Part shown: positions 34,997 through 44,090 of the stretch, piece after piece | Numbering within the stretch: the stretch's first letter is position 1 | Layout of the letters: each line of letters opens with the position of its first letter | NCBI RefSeq assembly: GCF_014118685.1 | Contig: NZ_JACFAK010000001.1 | Coordinates: 248,001 to 312,000, forward strand | DNA: 64,000 bases | Reading direction: 5' to 3' | From: Flaviflexus huanghaiensis | Lineage (GTDB): Bacteria > Actinomycetota > Actinomycetes > Actinomycetales > Actinomycetaceae | Notes under the pieces: generated by a model | The model's input: the letters and a program-made list of their open reading frames with translations, nothing else | Database searches by the model: none | Told to the model about the DNA's origin: nothing | Translations under genes and position numbers: made by a program

Positions 34997-36060
34997 TGAT
35001 GAGCACACTGAATCTTCCGGGCGCTGTTCCTGGCGATGGAATTGACGCGACGGTTCCCGCCCACTATGGCTCGCCAGCCCGTGAGCAGCGAGCACTCCTC
35101 GCAGGCACCGCACTCGTTGACCTATCCCACATGGAGGTCGTCACCGTGAGTGGGCCGGACAGACTCACGTGGGTGCACAGCCTCACGACCCAACATCTGA
35201 CCGATCTCCAACCGGGCGAGTCGACCGAACTCATCCTTCTGACCGTCGAAGGTCGTATCCACGTCGCCGCCTATGTCCAAGATGACGGAGAGACACTCTA
35301 CCTCCTGACCGATGTGGGGAGCGGCGAGGAGCTCCTCTCCTTCCTGCAGAAGATGAAGTTCATGATGAGGGTGGAGATCACTCTGCGAGACGATCTCGCT
35401 CTTCTCGGCGGTTACGGCACTGCGGCCGTGCCGCGGGCAATCCTCACGTGGCGCGACCCGTGGCCACACGTCGCACCCAAATCGGTCGCCTACGGCCCGC
35501 CAACGAGCGATCACCCAGCCAAGGGCAGGGAGCGCTTTATCGCTGTACTCGCCAAGGACGATCTCGCTGACGCCATTGAGGAGTGGGAAGGCACGATGGC
35601 GGGAATGCTCGCTTGGGAGGCTCAGCGCATCGTCGATCTGCGCCCTCGCCCCGCTCTCGATGCTGACGAGAAGTCGCTGCCCCACGAGTGGGACTGGCTA
35701 CGCACCGCCGTCCACCTCGAGAAGGGGTGCTATCGGGGCCAGGAAGCGATCGCCCGAACCGTCAATCTGGGACGGCCACCGCGCCGTGCCGTGCTTCTCC
35801 AGCTCGACGGGTCTGAGGAACGTTTACCCGCTCACGGGACCGAGATTCTCATGGGGGAGAAAGTCGTCGGAACCGTCACAAGCGCAGCGCGGGACATGGA
35901 TCATGGCCCCGTCGCCCTTGGGCTACTCAAAAGGAACACGCCGGTCGACACCGCACTGACAGTCGACGGTATCCCCGCCCTCGCGGAGGTCATTGTCAAT
36001 CCCGATGGTCGAACAGAGCTGTCGTACGATCGTCCGAAGATCCGCAGGCTCCCATCATGA
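34993..36060 (+). CDS. ygfZ: Folate-binding protein YgfZ (iron-sulfur cluster related)
   Basis: A 355-residue homologue of the aminomethyltransferase-fold protein YgfZ/IBA57, which helps maintain Fe-S enzymes such as MiaB through folate. The N-terminal half carries LVDLSHMEVVTVSGPDRLTW and TVEGRIHVAAYV. The diagnostic KGCYRGQEAIAR motif with its conserved cysteine is at about residue 250. Three consecutive ATGs (34993, 34996, 34999) follow GAAGGA; the third has the best spacing. Its stop overlaps the DUF2516 start (ATGA). Confidence 0.93.
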   Translation: MMMSTLNLPGAVPGDGIDATVPAHYGSPAREQRALLAGTALVDLSHMEVVTVSGPDRLTWVHSLTTQHLTDLQPGESTELILLTVEGRIHVAAYVQDDGETLYLLTDVGSGEELLSFLQKMKFMMRVEITLRDDLALLGGYGTAAVPRAILTWRDPWPHVAPKSVAYGPPTSDHPAKGRERFIAVLAKDDLADAIEEWEGTMAGMLAWEAQRIVDLRPRPALDADEKSLPHEWDWLRTAVHLEKGCYRGQEAIARTVNLGRPPRRAVLLQLDGSEERLPAHGTEILMGEKVVGTVTSAARDMDHGPVALGLLKRNTPVDTALTVDGIPALAEVIVNPDGRTELSYDRPKIRRLPS

Positions 36061-36356
36061 TCGGCGCGCTCTTCAATCTCTTCATCATGGCCCTGTTCCT
36101 ATGGGCTGTGATTGACGCAGCGACGAGGCAGCAGGCCGCCTTTGACTGGGCGGGCACAATGAGCAAGTGGAAGTGGGTGGCCGTTCTCCTGCTCGGGCTC
36201 CTCGTTCGCGGCGGACTCCTGCCCTTCCGGTTTCCGGGATACTTCTTCATTTCGCTCGGGTTCTTCATACTCGTCGTCTATTACCTCGGTTCGATCAAGC
36301 CGAAGCTGGACGAGGTTCCACGCCGGGGTGGGGGCCGCACCGGGGGCTCCTGGTAG
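36057..36356 (+). CDS. DUF2516 family small membrane protein
   Basis: A 99-residue protein with three hydrophobic segments (MIGALFNLFIMALFLWAVID; WKWVAVLLLGLLVRGGLLPF; YFFISLGFFILVVYYLG) and a basic Gly-rich tail. It matches actinobacterial DUF2516, function unknown. Coupled to ygfZ by a four-base overlap and to dtd by a one-base overlap. Confidence 0.83.
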   Translation: MIGALFNLFIMALFLWAVIDAATRQQAAFDWAGTMSKWKWVAVLLLGLLVRGGLLPFRFPGYFFISLGFFILVVYYLGSIKPKLDEVPRRGGGRTGGSW

Positions 36357-36787
36357 TGCGCGCCGTCATATCCCGTGTCTCGAGCGCGAGCGTCACCGTT
36401 GACGGTGAGGTTGTGTCGCGGATTGGTCAGGGCCTGCTCGTCCTCCTTGGGGTCACGGCATCGGATGGTCAGCGCGAGATCGAGCTGACTGCCCGCAAAA
36501 TTGCTGACCTCAGGGTCTTTGATGGAGAGCCCGAGTTAAGCGTGACCGAAATCGGTGGTGAAGTCCTCGTCGTATCTCAGTTCACCCTCTACGGAGATTT
36601 CCGGAAGGGGCGCCGGCCCTCGTGGTTGGCGGCTGCTCCGGGTGATGAGGCCGAGCCGATCTACGAGGCGGTCGCGGACCGTCTGCGGACAGTTCACGGC
36701 TTGCCGGTCAAGACCGGAAAGTTCGGAACAATGATGGCGGTTGAGAGCATCAACGACGGGCCGTTCACGCTGTGGTGGGAGTGTTAA
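36356..36787 (+). CDS. dtd: D-aminoacyl-tRNA deacylase
   Basis: Removes D-amino acids (and glycine) mischarged on tRNAs. The protein begins VRAVISRVSSASVTVDG at GTG 36356, sharing a base with the DUF2516 stop; a longer upstream frame lies inside that gene and has no family similarity. Signature motifs are SQFTLYGDFRKGRRPSW and, at the C-terminus, NDGPFTLWWE, containing the Gly-Pro chiral-proofreading turn (usually GPVT). 143 residues, normal. Last gene before the clpC promoter region. Confidence 0.95.
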   Translation: MRAVISRVSSASVTVDGEVVSRIGQGLLVLLGVTASDGQREIELTARKIADLRVFDGEPELSVTEIGGEVLVVSQFTLYGDFRKGRRPSWLAAAPGDEAEPIYEAVADRLRTVHGLPVKTGKFGTMMAVESINDGPFTLWWEC

Positions 36788-36794
36788 GACTGGC

Positions 36795-36812
36795 CTAACG
36801 CCTCTGGCGAAC
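36795..36812 (+). promoter_or_regulatory. Candidate ClgR operator upstream of clpC
   Basis: CTAACGCCTCTGGCGAAC contains the palindrome CGCC-TCT-GGCG and fits the published actinobacterial ClgR pattern (CGCY-N3-RGCG with A/T flanks) with about two mismatches. It lies 62-79 bases before the clpC ATG and just upstream of a possible promoter (TAGAGT at 36841-36846), fitting activation. Confidence 0.5.
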
Positions 36813-36873
36813 ATAGGCATGAGGCGCTTCCCAGGTTCGTTAGAGTTGACGAAGCTACTTATAAGGAGGCGCA

Positions 36874-39408
36874 ATGTTCGAACGGTTCACCGACCGTGCG
36901 CGGCGCGTGATCGTGCTAGCTCAGGACGAGGCTCGGAACCTCAAGCATAAGTACCTGGGAACGGAGCACATTCTGCTCGGCCTCATCCGCGAGGGTGAGG
37001 GTGTGGCAGCGAAGGCCCTCGAGGCCCTCGACATCTCGTTGGACGATGTGCGCGTCCAGGTCATCGACATCATCGGAGAGGGGAACGAAGCTCCCTCCGG
37101 CCACATCCCTTTCACGCCGCGAGCGAAGAAGGTTCTCGAGTACGCTCTGCGCGAGGGTCTGCAGCTCGGACATTCGTACATCGGCACGGAGCACCTGCTC
37201 CTCGGTCTGCTCCGCGAGCAGGACGGGGTTGCGGCCAAGGTGCTCGTCAAGCTCGGTGCTGACCTCCCGCGTGTTCGCCAGCAGGTCAATCAGCTCATGA
37301 GCGGTTACCAGGGCAAGGAAGCCGTCGGCGTCGGCACCGGTCCCCGCGAGGGCCAGAAGGCTGGCTCGACCGTGCTTGACCAGTTCGGTCGGAACCTCAC
37401 CCAGGCGGCACGGGAACGCAAGCTCGACCCGGTTATCGGGAGGAATATCGAGACGGAGCGGGTCATGCAGGTCCTCTCCCGCCGCACGAAGAACAACCCC
37501 GTTCTCATCGGCGAGCCTGGCGTCGGCAAGACCGCCGTCGTCGAAGGCCTTGCTCAGTCCATCGCCTCCGGCGATGTTCCTGAGACGCTACGCGACAAGC
37601 AGCTGTACGCCCTCGACATGGGATCGCTCGTCGCAGGTTCCCGCTACCGCGGTGACTTCGAGGAGAGGCTGAAGAAGATCCTCAAAGAGGTCAACACGCG
37701 CGGCGACATCATCCTCTTCATCGACGAGGTCCACACGATGGTCGGCGCCGGTGCGGCGGAGGGCGCGCTCGACGCGGCCTCTCTGCTCAAGCCGATGATG
37801 GCGCGCGGCGAACTGCAGATCATCGGAGCAACGACTCTTGACGAGTACCGCAAGCACATTGAAAAAGATGCGGCCCTCGAACGGCGCTTCCAGCCGATCC
37901 AGGTTGACCAGCCCACGGTCGAGCAGACCATCGACATTCTCCGCGGACTCCGCGACCGATACGAGGCGTTCCACCGCGTGACAATTACGGATGACGCGAT
38001 TGAGCAGGCCGCGTCACTGTCTGATCGTTACGTCAATGACCGGTTTCTGCCGGACAAGGCGATCGATCTCATCGACGAGGCGGGAGCCCGGCTCGCGATT
38101 CGCAAGATGACAGCGCCCCCGGAGCTTCGGGAACTGGACGAGAAGATCGCCCAGGTCCGTAAGCAAAAGGAATCCGCCATCGATGGGCAGGACTTCGAGA
38201 AGGCGGCTGCTCTGCGCGATAGCGAGCAAAGGCTTGCGGAGGAGCGTGCGGAGAAGGAGAAGGCGTGGCGGTCGGGTGACATGGACCAGGTGTCCGTTGT
38301 CGACGGCGAGCTTGTTAGTGACGTTCTCGCGATGGCGACCGGCATTCCCGTCTTCAAGCTCACCGAGGCAGAGTCGGCCAAGCTGCTCCGCATGGAGGAC
38401 GAGCTTCACAAGAGGATCATCGGCCAGGACGATGCTGTGCACTCATTGTCCCAGGCGATCCGCCGCACGCGCGCGGGACTCAAGGACCCCAAGCGCCCCG
38501 GAGGTTCGTTCATCTTTGCCGGACCCACCGGCGTCGGCAAGACGGAGCTTGCAAAGGCACTGGCTGAGTTCCTCTTCGGTGATGAGGAAGCCCTCATTAC
38601 CCTCGACATGTCGGAGTACGCAGAGAAGCACACGGTCTCTCGTTTGTTCGGTGCGCCTCCCGGCTACGTCGGATACGAGGATGGTGGCCAGCTCACCGAA
38701 AAGGTTCGCCGCCGCCCGTTCTCTGTCATCCTGTTTGACGAGATCGAGAAGGCACACCAGGACCTGTTCAACTCACTCCTGCAGATCCTGGAAGAGGGTC
38801 GTCTGACTGACTCTCAGGGCCGAGTCGTCGACTTCAAGAACACCGTTATCATTATGACGACGAACCTTGGAACGAAGGATATCGCTCGCGCGCAGAACAC
38901 CGGTTTCCAGATTTCTGGTGACACGGTTGCCTCGTACGACCGGATGAAGTCGAAGGTGAACGATGAGCTGAAGCAACACTTCCGCCCAGAGTTCCTCAAC
39001 CGCGTCGACGAGATCATCGTCTTTCCCCAGCTGTCTCGCGACGAGGTCCTCAAGATTGTCGACCTCATGATTGCGCAGCTGGCTGGACGTCTCGCCGATC
39101 AGGGCATGAAGATCGAGCTGTCGCAACGAGCCAAAGAGCTACTCGCGGAACGTGGATACGACCCGGTTCTCGGTGCTCGCCCGCTCCGCCGCGCCATCCA
39201 GCGGGAGATCGAGGATGCCTTGTCCGAGAAGATCCTCTTCGGCGACCTCAAGGACGGCGACACCGTCCATGTTGACGTCGACGAGGACAATATCCCGATG
39301 TCGCTGACCTTCACGGGCGTCGCATCGGAGGAGAAGTTCGAGGAGCAAATCAACGAGGCGGTCGACGCTCTCGATGACACTGCCCTCGGAACAGCCCAGC
39401 AGCAGTAA
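36874..39408 (+). CDS. clpC: ATP-dependent Clp protease ATP-binding subunit ClpC
   Basis: Hexameric AAA+ unfoldase feeding ClpP, central to protein quality control. Order: two Clp-N repeats (residues 1-145); AAA domain 1 with Walker A GEPGVGKT and Walker B ILFIDEVH; a UVR-containing middle domain ([19 protein letters not shown]); AAA domain 2 with GPTGVGKT and [10 protein letters not shown]; the C-terminal D2-small domain. 844 residues, typical. A strong AAGGAGG precedes ATG 36874. Single-gene unit with a hairpin downstream. Confidence 0.98.
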   Translation: MFERFTDRARRVIVLAQDEARNLKHKYLGTEHILLGLIREGEGVAAKALEALDISLDDVRVQVIDIIGEGNEAPSGHIPFTPRAKKVLEYALREGLQLGHSYIGTEHLLLGLLREQDGVAAKVLVKLGADLPRVRQQVNQLMSGYQGKEAVGVGTGPREGQKAGSTVLDQFGRNLTQAARERKLDPVIGRNIETERVMQVLSRRTKNNPVLIGEPGVGKTAVVEGLAQSIASGDVPETLRDKQLYALDMGSLVAGSRYRGDFEERLKKILKEVNTRGDIILFIDEVHTMVGAGAAEGALDAASLLKPMMARGELQIIGATTLDEYRKHIEKDAALERRFQPIQVDQPTVEQTIDILRGLRDRYEAFHRVTITDDAIEQAASLSDRYVNDRFLPDKAIDLIDEAGARLAIRKMTAPPELRELDEKIAQVRKQKESAIDGQDFEKAAALRDSEQRLAEERAEKEKAWRSGDMDQVSVVDGELVSDVLAMATGIPVFKLTEAESAKLLRMEDELHKRIIGQDDAVHSLSQAIRRTRAGLKDPKRPGGSFIFAGPTGVGKTELAKALAEFLFGDEEALITLDMSEYAEKHTVSRLFGAPPGYVGYEDGGQLTEKVRRRPFSVILFDEIEKAHQDLFNSLLQILEEGRLTDSQGRVVDFKNTVIIMTTNLGTKDIARAQNTGFQISGDTVASYDRMKSKVNDELKQHFRPEFLNRVDEIIVFPQLSRDEVLKIVDLMIAQLAGRLADQGMKIELSQRAKELLAERGYDPVLGARPLRRAIQREIEDALSEKILFGDLKDGDTVHVDVDEDNIPMSLTFTGVASEEKFEEQINEAVDALDDTALGTAQQQ

Positions 39409-39422
39409 CCTAAGAATCGACA

Positions 39423-39456
39423 AGAAGTGGAGGCCGGCATGCCGACCTCCACTTCT
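39423..39456. terminator. Terminator between clpC and the HdeD-like gene
   Basis: 11-bp stem AGAAGTGGAGG with its complement, plus an inner palindrome CGGCATGCCG, followed by a T/G-rich stretch. Serves clpC and possibly the convergent gene ending at 39475. Confidence 0.8.
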
Positions 39457-39474
39457 CGTGTGTCTTGTTGTGCG

Positions 39475-40014
39475 TCAGCGGTCCCGGGGAAGCATCGAGC
39501 GGAGGTACCAGCCGCTCACAGCGAGCAGTGCGCCCCAGAGGATGGAACCCACGCCGATGGTGATGGCGATCGCGGCGACCCCAGTCCACGGTTTGATGAT
39601 GACGAGCAGGCCTGCGAGTGACATGACGATGCCGCCGATGAGGGGGAGGATCCACTGCTCGGAGCGTCCGCGCAGGCCGATGCCTCCGATGGCGGTGGCG
39701 ATGCCAATCGCGAGTGCCCAGACACCCATGAGGGTGACGAGAAGTTCCGCTGCCGACTCAGTGGCGACGATTGTCCAGATGCCGAGAACGATGAGAACGA
39801 TTCCGGTTGCGAGAAGCGCGATCGAGCCGGGCCCTGATGTCTTGAACCCGCTCCACAGAAGACCAATCCCCTGAGCGATGAGAAACACAGCAAAGAGCAT
39901 GAGAAGGACAGAAATAGTTGCCCCGGGCATAACGATCGCGAGGATGCCGAAGAGAACAGCCACAATTCCGCTGAGGAAGGGGAGCCACCATGAATAGGAC
40001 AGGAACGAGAACAT
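39475..40014 (-). CDS. HdeD-family (DUF308) membrane protein
   Basis: A 179-residue protein with six hydrophobic helices in the DUF308 arrangement, starting MFSFLSYSWWLPFLSGIVAV, with the repeated motif of small residues after each helix pair. HdeD is linked to acid resistance in enterobacteria; in actinobacteria the role is unknown. The start is ATG 40014. Divergent from ppdK with 181 bases between them. Confidence 0.85.
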   Translation of the reverse strand: MFSFLSYSWWLPFLSGIVAVLFGILAIVMPGATISVLLMLFAVFLIAQGIGLLWSGFKTSGPGSIALLATGIVLIVLGIWTIVATESAAELLVTLMGVWALAIGIATAIGGIGLRGRSEQWILPLIGGIVMSLAGLLVIIKPWTGVAAIAITIGVGSILWGALLAVSGWYLRSMLPRDR

Positions 40015-40195
40015 GCGACAACCTCTCTGAAATGTATGGCTTCACTTTAGACTCCGCCTATAGCCGGTGTCACGATTGCTCAGACACGCCGCGACACTCG
40101 GTTTGAGGACCAAAGTCTCGGCCGGAGTGGGACCTTAGTGCTACGGTAATTCGTGGCGTAATACACAATACGGACAGGTCCAATGGAGGATACTG

Positions 40196-42913
40196 ATGAC
40201 GACATATGTCTTTGCTTTCACCGAAGGTGATAAGGACCAGAAGGATCTTCTCGGCGGCAAGGGCGCCAATCTTGCCGAGATGATGAAGCTGGGAATCCCG
40301 GTTCCTGCTGGTTTCACAATCACGACTGAGGCGTGCCGCGCATACCTCGCCAAGGGCGAGGCGCCCGAGACGCTCGAAGTGCAGGTGACAACGGCACTGC
40401 GACAGATGGAATCCGAGATGGGCAAGCGGCTCGGCGACGCGAAGAACCCGCTTCTCCTGTCCGTGCGCTCGGGAGCCAAGTTCTCGATGCCGGGCATGAT
40501 GGAGACTGTGCTCAATATCGGCCTTAACGACGAGACCGTCGAAGGTCTTGCAGCTAAGTCGGGTAACGCTCGCTTCGCATGGGATTCCTACCGTCGCCTC
40601 ATCCAGATGTTCGGCAAAACCGTCCAGGACATCGAGGGCGAGTTCTTCTCCGACGCGTTGGAGGCGGCAAAGGAGAAGCGCAACATCCACCTCGACACCG
40701 ACCTCGATGTCGAGGCGCTCAAGGAGATTGTCGCCGACTACAAGGCGATCGTTGAGCGCGAGACGGGCGCATCGTTCCCGCAGGATCCGCGCGAGCAGAT
40801 GGATGCAGCAATCGAAGCTGTCTTCCGTTCGTGGAACACGGACCGCGCGAAGATTTACCGCCGCCGCGAGCGCATCCCCCACGACCTCGGCACCGCCGTC
40901 AACGTTCAGGCGATGGTATTCGGCAACATGGGTGAGAAGTCCGGTACGGGCGTGTGCTTCACGCGCGACCCCTCCACCGGCCACACGGGCGTGTACGGCG
41001 ACTATCTCGTCAACGCCCAGGGTGAGGATGTCGTCGCCGGTATTCGCAACACCCTCCCGCTTGACGCGCTTGCCGAACTTGACAGGAAATCCTATGACGA
41101 GCTCATGGAGAACCTTCGAGTCCTCGAGACGCACTACCGCGACATGTGTGACATTGAATTCACGGTCGAAGAGGGCAAGCTCTGGCTGCTGCAGACCCGC
41201 GTTGGTAAGCGCACCGCATCCGCTGCCTTCCGTATCGCTCGCCAGCTCGTCGATGAGCGCCTTATCACCCGCGACGAGGCTATCGGCCGCGTCAATGGCG
41301 AGCAGCTCACCCAGCTCCTGTTCCCGCAGTTTGACGAGGACGCTGACAAGATCACGCTGACGAAGGGTATGGCCGCATCGCCCGGCGCTGCCGTGGGCGA
41401 GGTTGTCTTCAATAACGCACAGGCCGTCGAGCGTACGAACGCCGGCGCGGACGTTATCCTCGTTCGTCGCGAGACCAACCCGGATGACCTCGAAGGCATG
41501 GTCGTCGCGAGTGGCATCCTCACCGCACGTGGTGGTAAGACCTCGCATGCCGCCGTCGTCGCCCGCGGCATGGGCCGTTGCTGCGTCGTCGGTGCCGAAG
41601 AGCTCTATGTCGATGAGGCTGCCCAGACGGTGACGATCCGCGGCTCGGACATTAACCTCAAGGCCGGTGACATCATCGCCATCGATGGAACGTCTGGCCA
41701 TGTGTACAAGGGCGACGTTCCCGTCGTTCCCTCACCAGTCTCGATCTACATCGAAGAGGGCCTGGACGCTGGCCTCGCGGCCGCGCAGGACGAACCGACG
41801 AAGGACCTCGTCGCCTCGGTTGACCTATTGCTCAGGCACGCTGACAGCCGCGCCCGTCTTACGGTTCGTGCGAACGCTGAAGCTCCCGAGGATGTCATTC
41901 GCGCCCGGAAGTTTGGCGCAACCGGTATCGGCCTGTGCCGCACCGAGCACATGTTCCTCGGCGACCGCCGCAAGTTCATCGAGCAGGTCATCCTCGCCGA
42001 GAACGAAGAGGAGCAGCAGCGGGCATTCGATGTTCTCGGCCCGCTCCAGAAGGGTGACTTCGTCGAGATTCTCAAGGCGATGGACGGCCTACCGACGACC
42101 ATCAGGCTCGTCGATCCACCCCTGCACGAGTTCCTCCCCGACCTTCGGGACCTCTCGGTCAAGTTGGCTGTCAAGGAGGCGCTCGGCGAGGACATCACCG
42201 ACGAGGAGCGCAAGCTCTTCAAGGCAGTTCGTGAGACGCACGAGCAGAACCCGATGCTCGGCTTGCGCGGCGTTCGCCTCGGTCTGAAGATCCGCGGTCT
42301 CTTCGCCATGCAGATTGCCGCGATTGCCGAAGCTGCTGCCGATCTCATCGAACAGGGCGGCGATCCGAAGCCGGAGATCATGGTGCCGCTCGTCGGCTCC
42401 GTCCGTGAGCTCCAGATCATCCGCGGCGACGCGGAGGAGATCATCGCCGAGGTTGAGAAGTCGCGCGGCGTCACGCTCGACATTGAGATTGGTGCCATGA
42501 TCGAGCTGCCCCGTGCGGCGATCACAGCGGATTCTCTCACCGAGGAGTCGGACTTCTTCTCGTTCGGAACGAACGACCTGACGCAGACGGCGTGGGGCTT
42601 CTCTCGCGACGATGTTGAGGCCGAGTTCTTCAACGAGTACTTCGACCTCGGCGTCTTCGGCGTCTCGCCGTTCGAGTCAATCGACGTGCGTGGTGTCGGT
42701 AAGCTCGTCGAAATCGGCATGAAGAGTGCTCGCGCCGTCAAGCCGAGTATCAAGGTCGGCGTCTGTGGCGAGCACGGGGGCGACCCGCAGTCCATCCACT
42801 TCTTCCATGAGGTTGGACTGGACTATGTCTCGTGCTCTCCGTTCCGCGTCCCTGTCGCGCGGCTTGAAGCTGGCCGCGCCGCAGTCTCCAACGAGGCTGA
42901 CGCCACCGCGTAA
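40196..42913 (+). CDS. ppdK: Pyruvate, phosphate dikinase
   Basis: Interconverts pyruvate, ATP and phosphate with PEP, AMP and PPi. In 905 residues: the ATP-grasp N-terminal domain (LLGGKGANLAEMMKLG; SVRSGAKFSMPGMM), the swivelling His domain with catalytic GGKTSHAAVVARGM, and the PEP/pyruvate TIM barrel (GLCRTEHMF; GVCGEHGGDP with catalytic Cys). GGAGGA precedes ATG 40196. PPi removal by the ppa product encoded at 56.6 kb would pull it toward PEP. Single-gene unit with a terminator. Confidence 0.98.
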   Translation: MTTYVFAFTEGDKDQKDLLGGKGANLAEMMKLGIPVPAGFTITTEACRAYLAKGEAPETLEVQVTTALRQMESEMGKRLGDAKNPLLLSVRSGAKFSMPGMMETVLNIGLNDETVEGLAAKSGNARFAWDSYRRLIQMFGKTVQDIEGEFFSDALEAAKEKRNIHLDTDLDVEALKEIVADYKAIVERETGASFPQDPREQMDAAIEAVFRSWNTDRAKIYRRRERIPHDLGTAVNVQAMVFGNMGEKSGTGVCFTRDPSTGHTGVYGDYLVNAQGEDVVAGIRNTLPLDALAELDRKSYDELMENLRVLETHYRDMCDIEFTVEEGKLWLLQTRVGKRTASAAFRIARQLVDERLITRDEAIGRVNGEQLTQLLFPQFDEDADKITLTKGMAASPGAAVGEVVFNNAQAVERTNAGADVILVRRETNPDDLEGMVVASGILTARGGKTSHAAVVARGMGRCCVVGAEELYVDEAAQTVTIRGSDINLKAGDIIAIDGTSGHVYKGDVPVVPSPVSIYIEEGLDAGLAAAQDEPTKDLVASVDLLLRHADSRARLTVRANAEAPEDVIRARKFGATGIGLCRTEHMFLGDRRKFIEQVILAENEEEQQRAFDVLGPLQKGDFVEILKAMDGLPTTIRLVDPPLHEFLPDLRDLSVKLAVKEALGEDITDEERKLFKAVRETHEQNPMLGLRGVRLGLKIRGLFAMQIAAIAEAAADLIEQGGDPKPEIMVPLVGSVRELQIIRGDAEEIIAEVEKSRGVTLDIEIGAMIELPRAAITADSLTEESDFFSFGTNDLTQTAWGFSRDDVEAEFFNEYFDLGVFGVSPFESIDVRGVGKLVEIGMKSARAVKPSIKVGVCGEHGGDPQSIHFFHEVGLDYVSCSPFRVPVARLEAGRAAVSNEADATA

Positions 42914-42932
42914 CAAACTGACGACGTGAGGA

Positions 42933-42954
42933 GGGCGGCTCGGAAGAGCCGCCC
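42933..42954 (+). terminator. Terminator after ppdK
   Basis: 9-bp stem GGGCGGCTC with complement and a GGAA loop, then TTCC, 20 bases after the stop. Confidence 0.8.
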
Positions 42955-43197
42955 TTCCGCCTTCGCAACCCGCCCACATTCCGGGGAGCGCCGGGCCCTG
43001 TCGCCCAACCGTCCCACTCAGCCGCCACATGTCGGTCGCTGAGCTGTCTGCTGAACTGCTGGACCGCTCCGGGGGCGAAGGGACTAGACTTGTCTATAGC
43101 AATCCGTTTTCTGGGTGCAGAGGACACGAACGCTTGCCGTGAGGAGATCGGCACTGTCGGTTTCCTCCTTGAGCTTCACAATTGAAAGGAAGAGAGC

Positions 43198-43653
43198 ATG
43201 GGTTTTCGAGTTGTTGTCGCCGGTGACATCGCCGGTGTGAATTACAAGGATGCGATCAAGGCTGATCTCGAGGCGGATCCCCGCGTCGACGAAGTCATCG
43301 ACGCCGGCGTCAAGCAGGGCGAGGACGTCGACTACCCGCACGTTGCAGTCAATGCCGCGCGCATGATTGCCGACGGTAAGGCTGACCGCGGCATCTTCAT
43401 CTGCGGTACCGGCATGGGTGTGGCCATGTCCGCGAACAAGGTCAAGGGCATTCGTGCCTCGACCGCGCACGACTCCTACTCTGTCGAGCGTCTCGTTCTG
43501 TCGAACAACGCGCAGGTGCTTTGCATGGGCGAGCGCGTCATCGGCAAGGAGCTTGCTCGCAGGCTCGCCAAGGAGTTCCTCAACTACGAGTTCGACGAGT
43601 CATCGCCCTCCAAGGCGAAGGTCGACGCTATGTGCTCCTACGAAGAGGACTGA
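43198..43653 (+). CDS. RpiB/LacAB-family sugar-phosphate isomerase
   Basis: A 151-residue RpiB-fold isomerase. The phosphate/anion loop and active site read GIFICGTGMGVAMSANKV, with Cys and Thr as in RpiB; substrate residues DYPHVA and RASTAHDSYSVERL follow. Ribose-5-phosphate isomerase B or the related tetrose (D-erythrulose-4-phosphate) isomerases are both possible. In actinobacteria the second group often reads VAGDIAGVNYKDAI at the N-terminus as here, so I leave the symbol blank. AAAGGAAGAG precedes ATG 43198. Confidence 0.87.
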   Translation: MGFRVVVAGDIAGVNYKDAIKADLEADPRVDEVIDAGVKQGEDVDYPHVAVNAARMIADGKADRGIFICGTGMGVAMSANKVKGIRASTAHDSYSVERLVLSNNAQVLCMGERVIGKELARRLAKEFLNYEFDESSPSKAKVDAMCSYEED

Positions 43654-43668
43654 CCTTTCGTTTGACGG

Positions 43669-43698
43669 GGCGGGCGGGAGAAATCCTGCCCGCCTTTT
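43669..43698 (+). terminator. Intrinsic terminator after the isomerase gene
   Basis: GGCGGGC stem extended by GGGA/TCCT pairs (one G-U) around a GAAA tetraloop, followed by TTTT. The most classical terminator in the window. Confidence 0.92.
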
Positions 43699-43813
43699 CA
43701 TGTCTGACATGGGACCGGAAGCTCTTCGATCGCGAGTCCGCTTGAGCAGCATGCAAAAGATGTCCGACGAAGGTATTTCGTCACAGGAAAATCCAGACTA
43801 AAGTCCTGCAATG

Positions 43814-43832
43814 TTTGGTTAGCCATACCTAA
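43814..43832 (+). promoter_or_regulatory. DtxR/IdeR iron box in the feo promoter
   Basis: The 19-base palindrome TTTGGTTAGCCATACCTAA matches the DtxR/IdeR consensus at 16 of 19 positions. TAATAT (43830-43835), a good -10, overlaps its right end and would place transcription start at about 43842, the feoA ATG. Iron-bound repressor would block this promoter. Confidence 0.75.
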
Positions 43833-43841
43833 TATGTGGGT

Positions 43842-44090
43842 ATGAAACTTTGCTCCTGGCCAATACGCAAACAGGCGCGCGTCGTCTCGTTAGGCATTGA
43901 GACCTGCCACCTCCGCGCACGTGAGTTGGGGTTGCGCCCCGGTGCCGTCGTCCGCATCACCCAGCGCACACTGTTCGGAGGAACAGTCGTTGATGTGGCG
44001 GGTACTCGACTTGCGCTCGATCGCGCCAGTGCCTCTCGTATTTTGGTCGAGCCTCTCGATGGGGTCCCGATGCCGAGGGCGCTGTCATGA
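43842..44090 (+). CDS. feoA: FeoA-family ferrous iron transport protein
   Basis: An SH3-like cytoplasmic partner of FeoB. About 82 residues: RELGLRPGAVVRITQRTLFGG, then DVAGTRLALDRASASRILVEPL, as in FeoA. There is no ribosome site; the ATG at 43842 lies about seven bases after a predicted -10, so a leaderless mRNA is likely (a GTG at 43836 is in frame but would fall between -10 and start). Overlaps feoB by four bases. Confidence 0.9.
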   Translation: MKLCSWPIRKQARVVSLGIETCHLRARELGLRPGAVVRITQRTLFGGTVVDVAGTRLALDRASASRILVEPLDGVPMPRALS

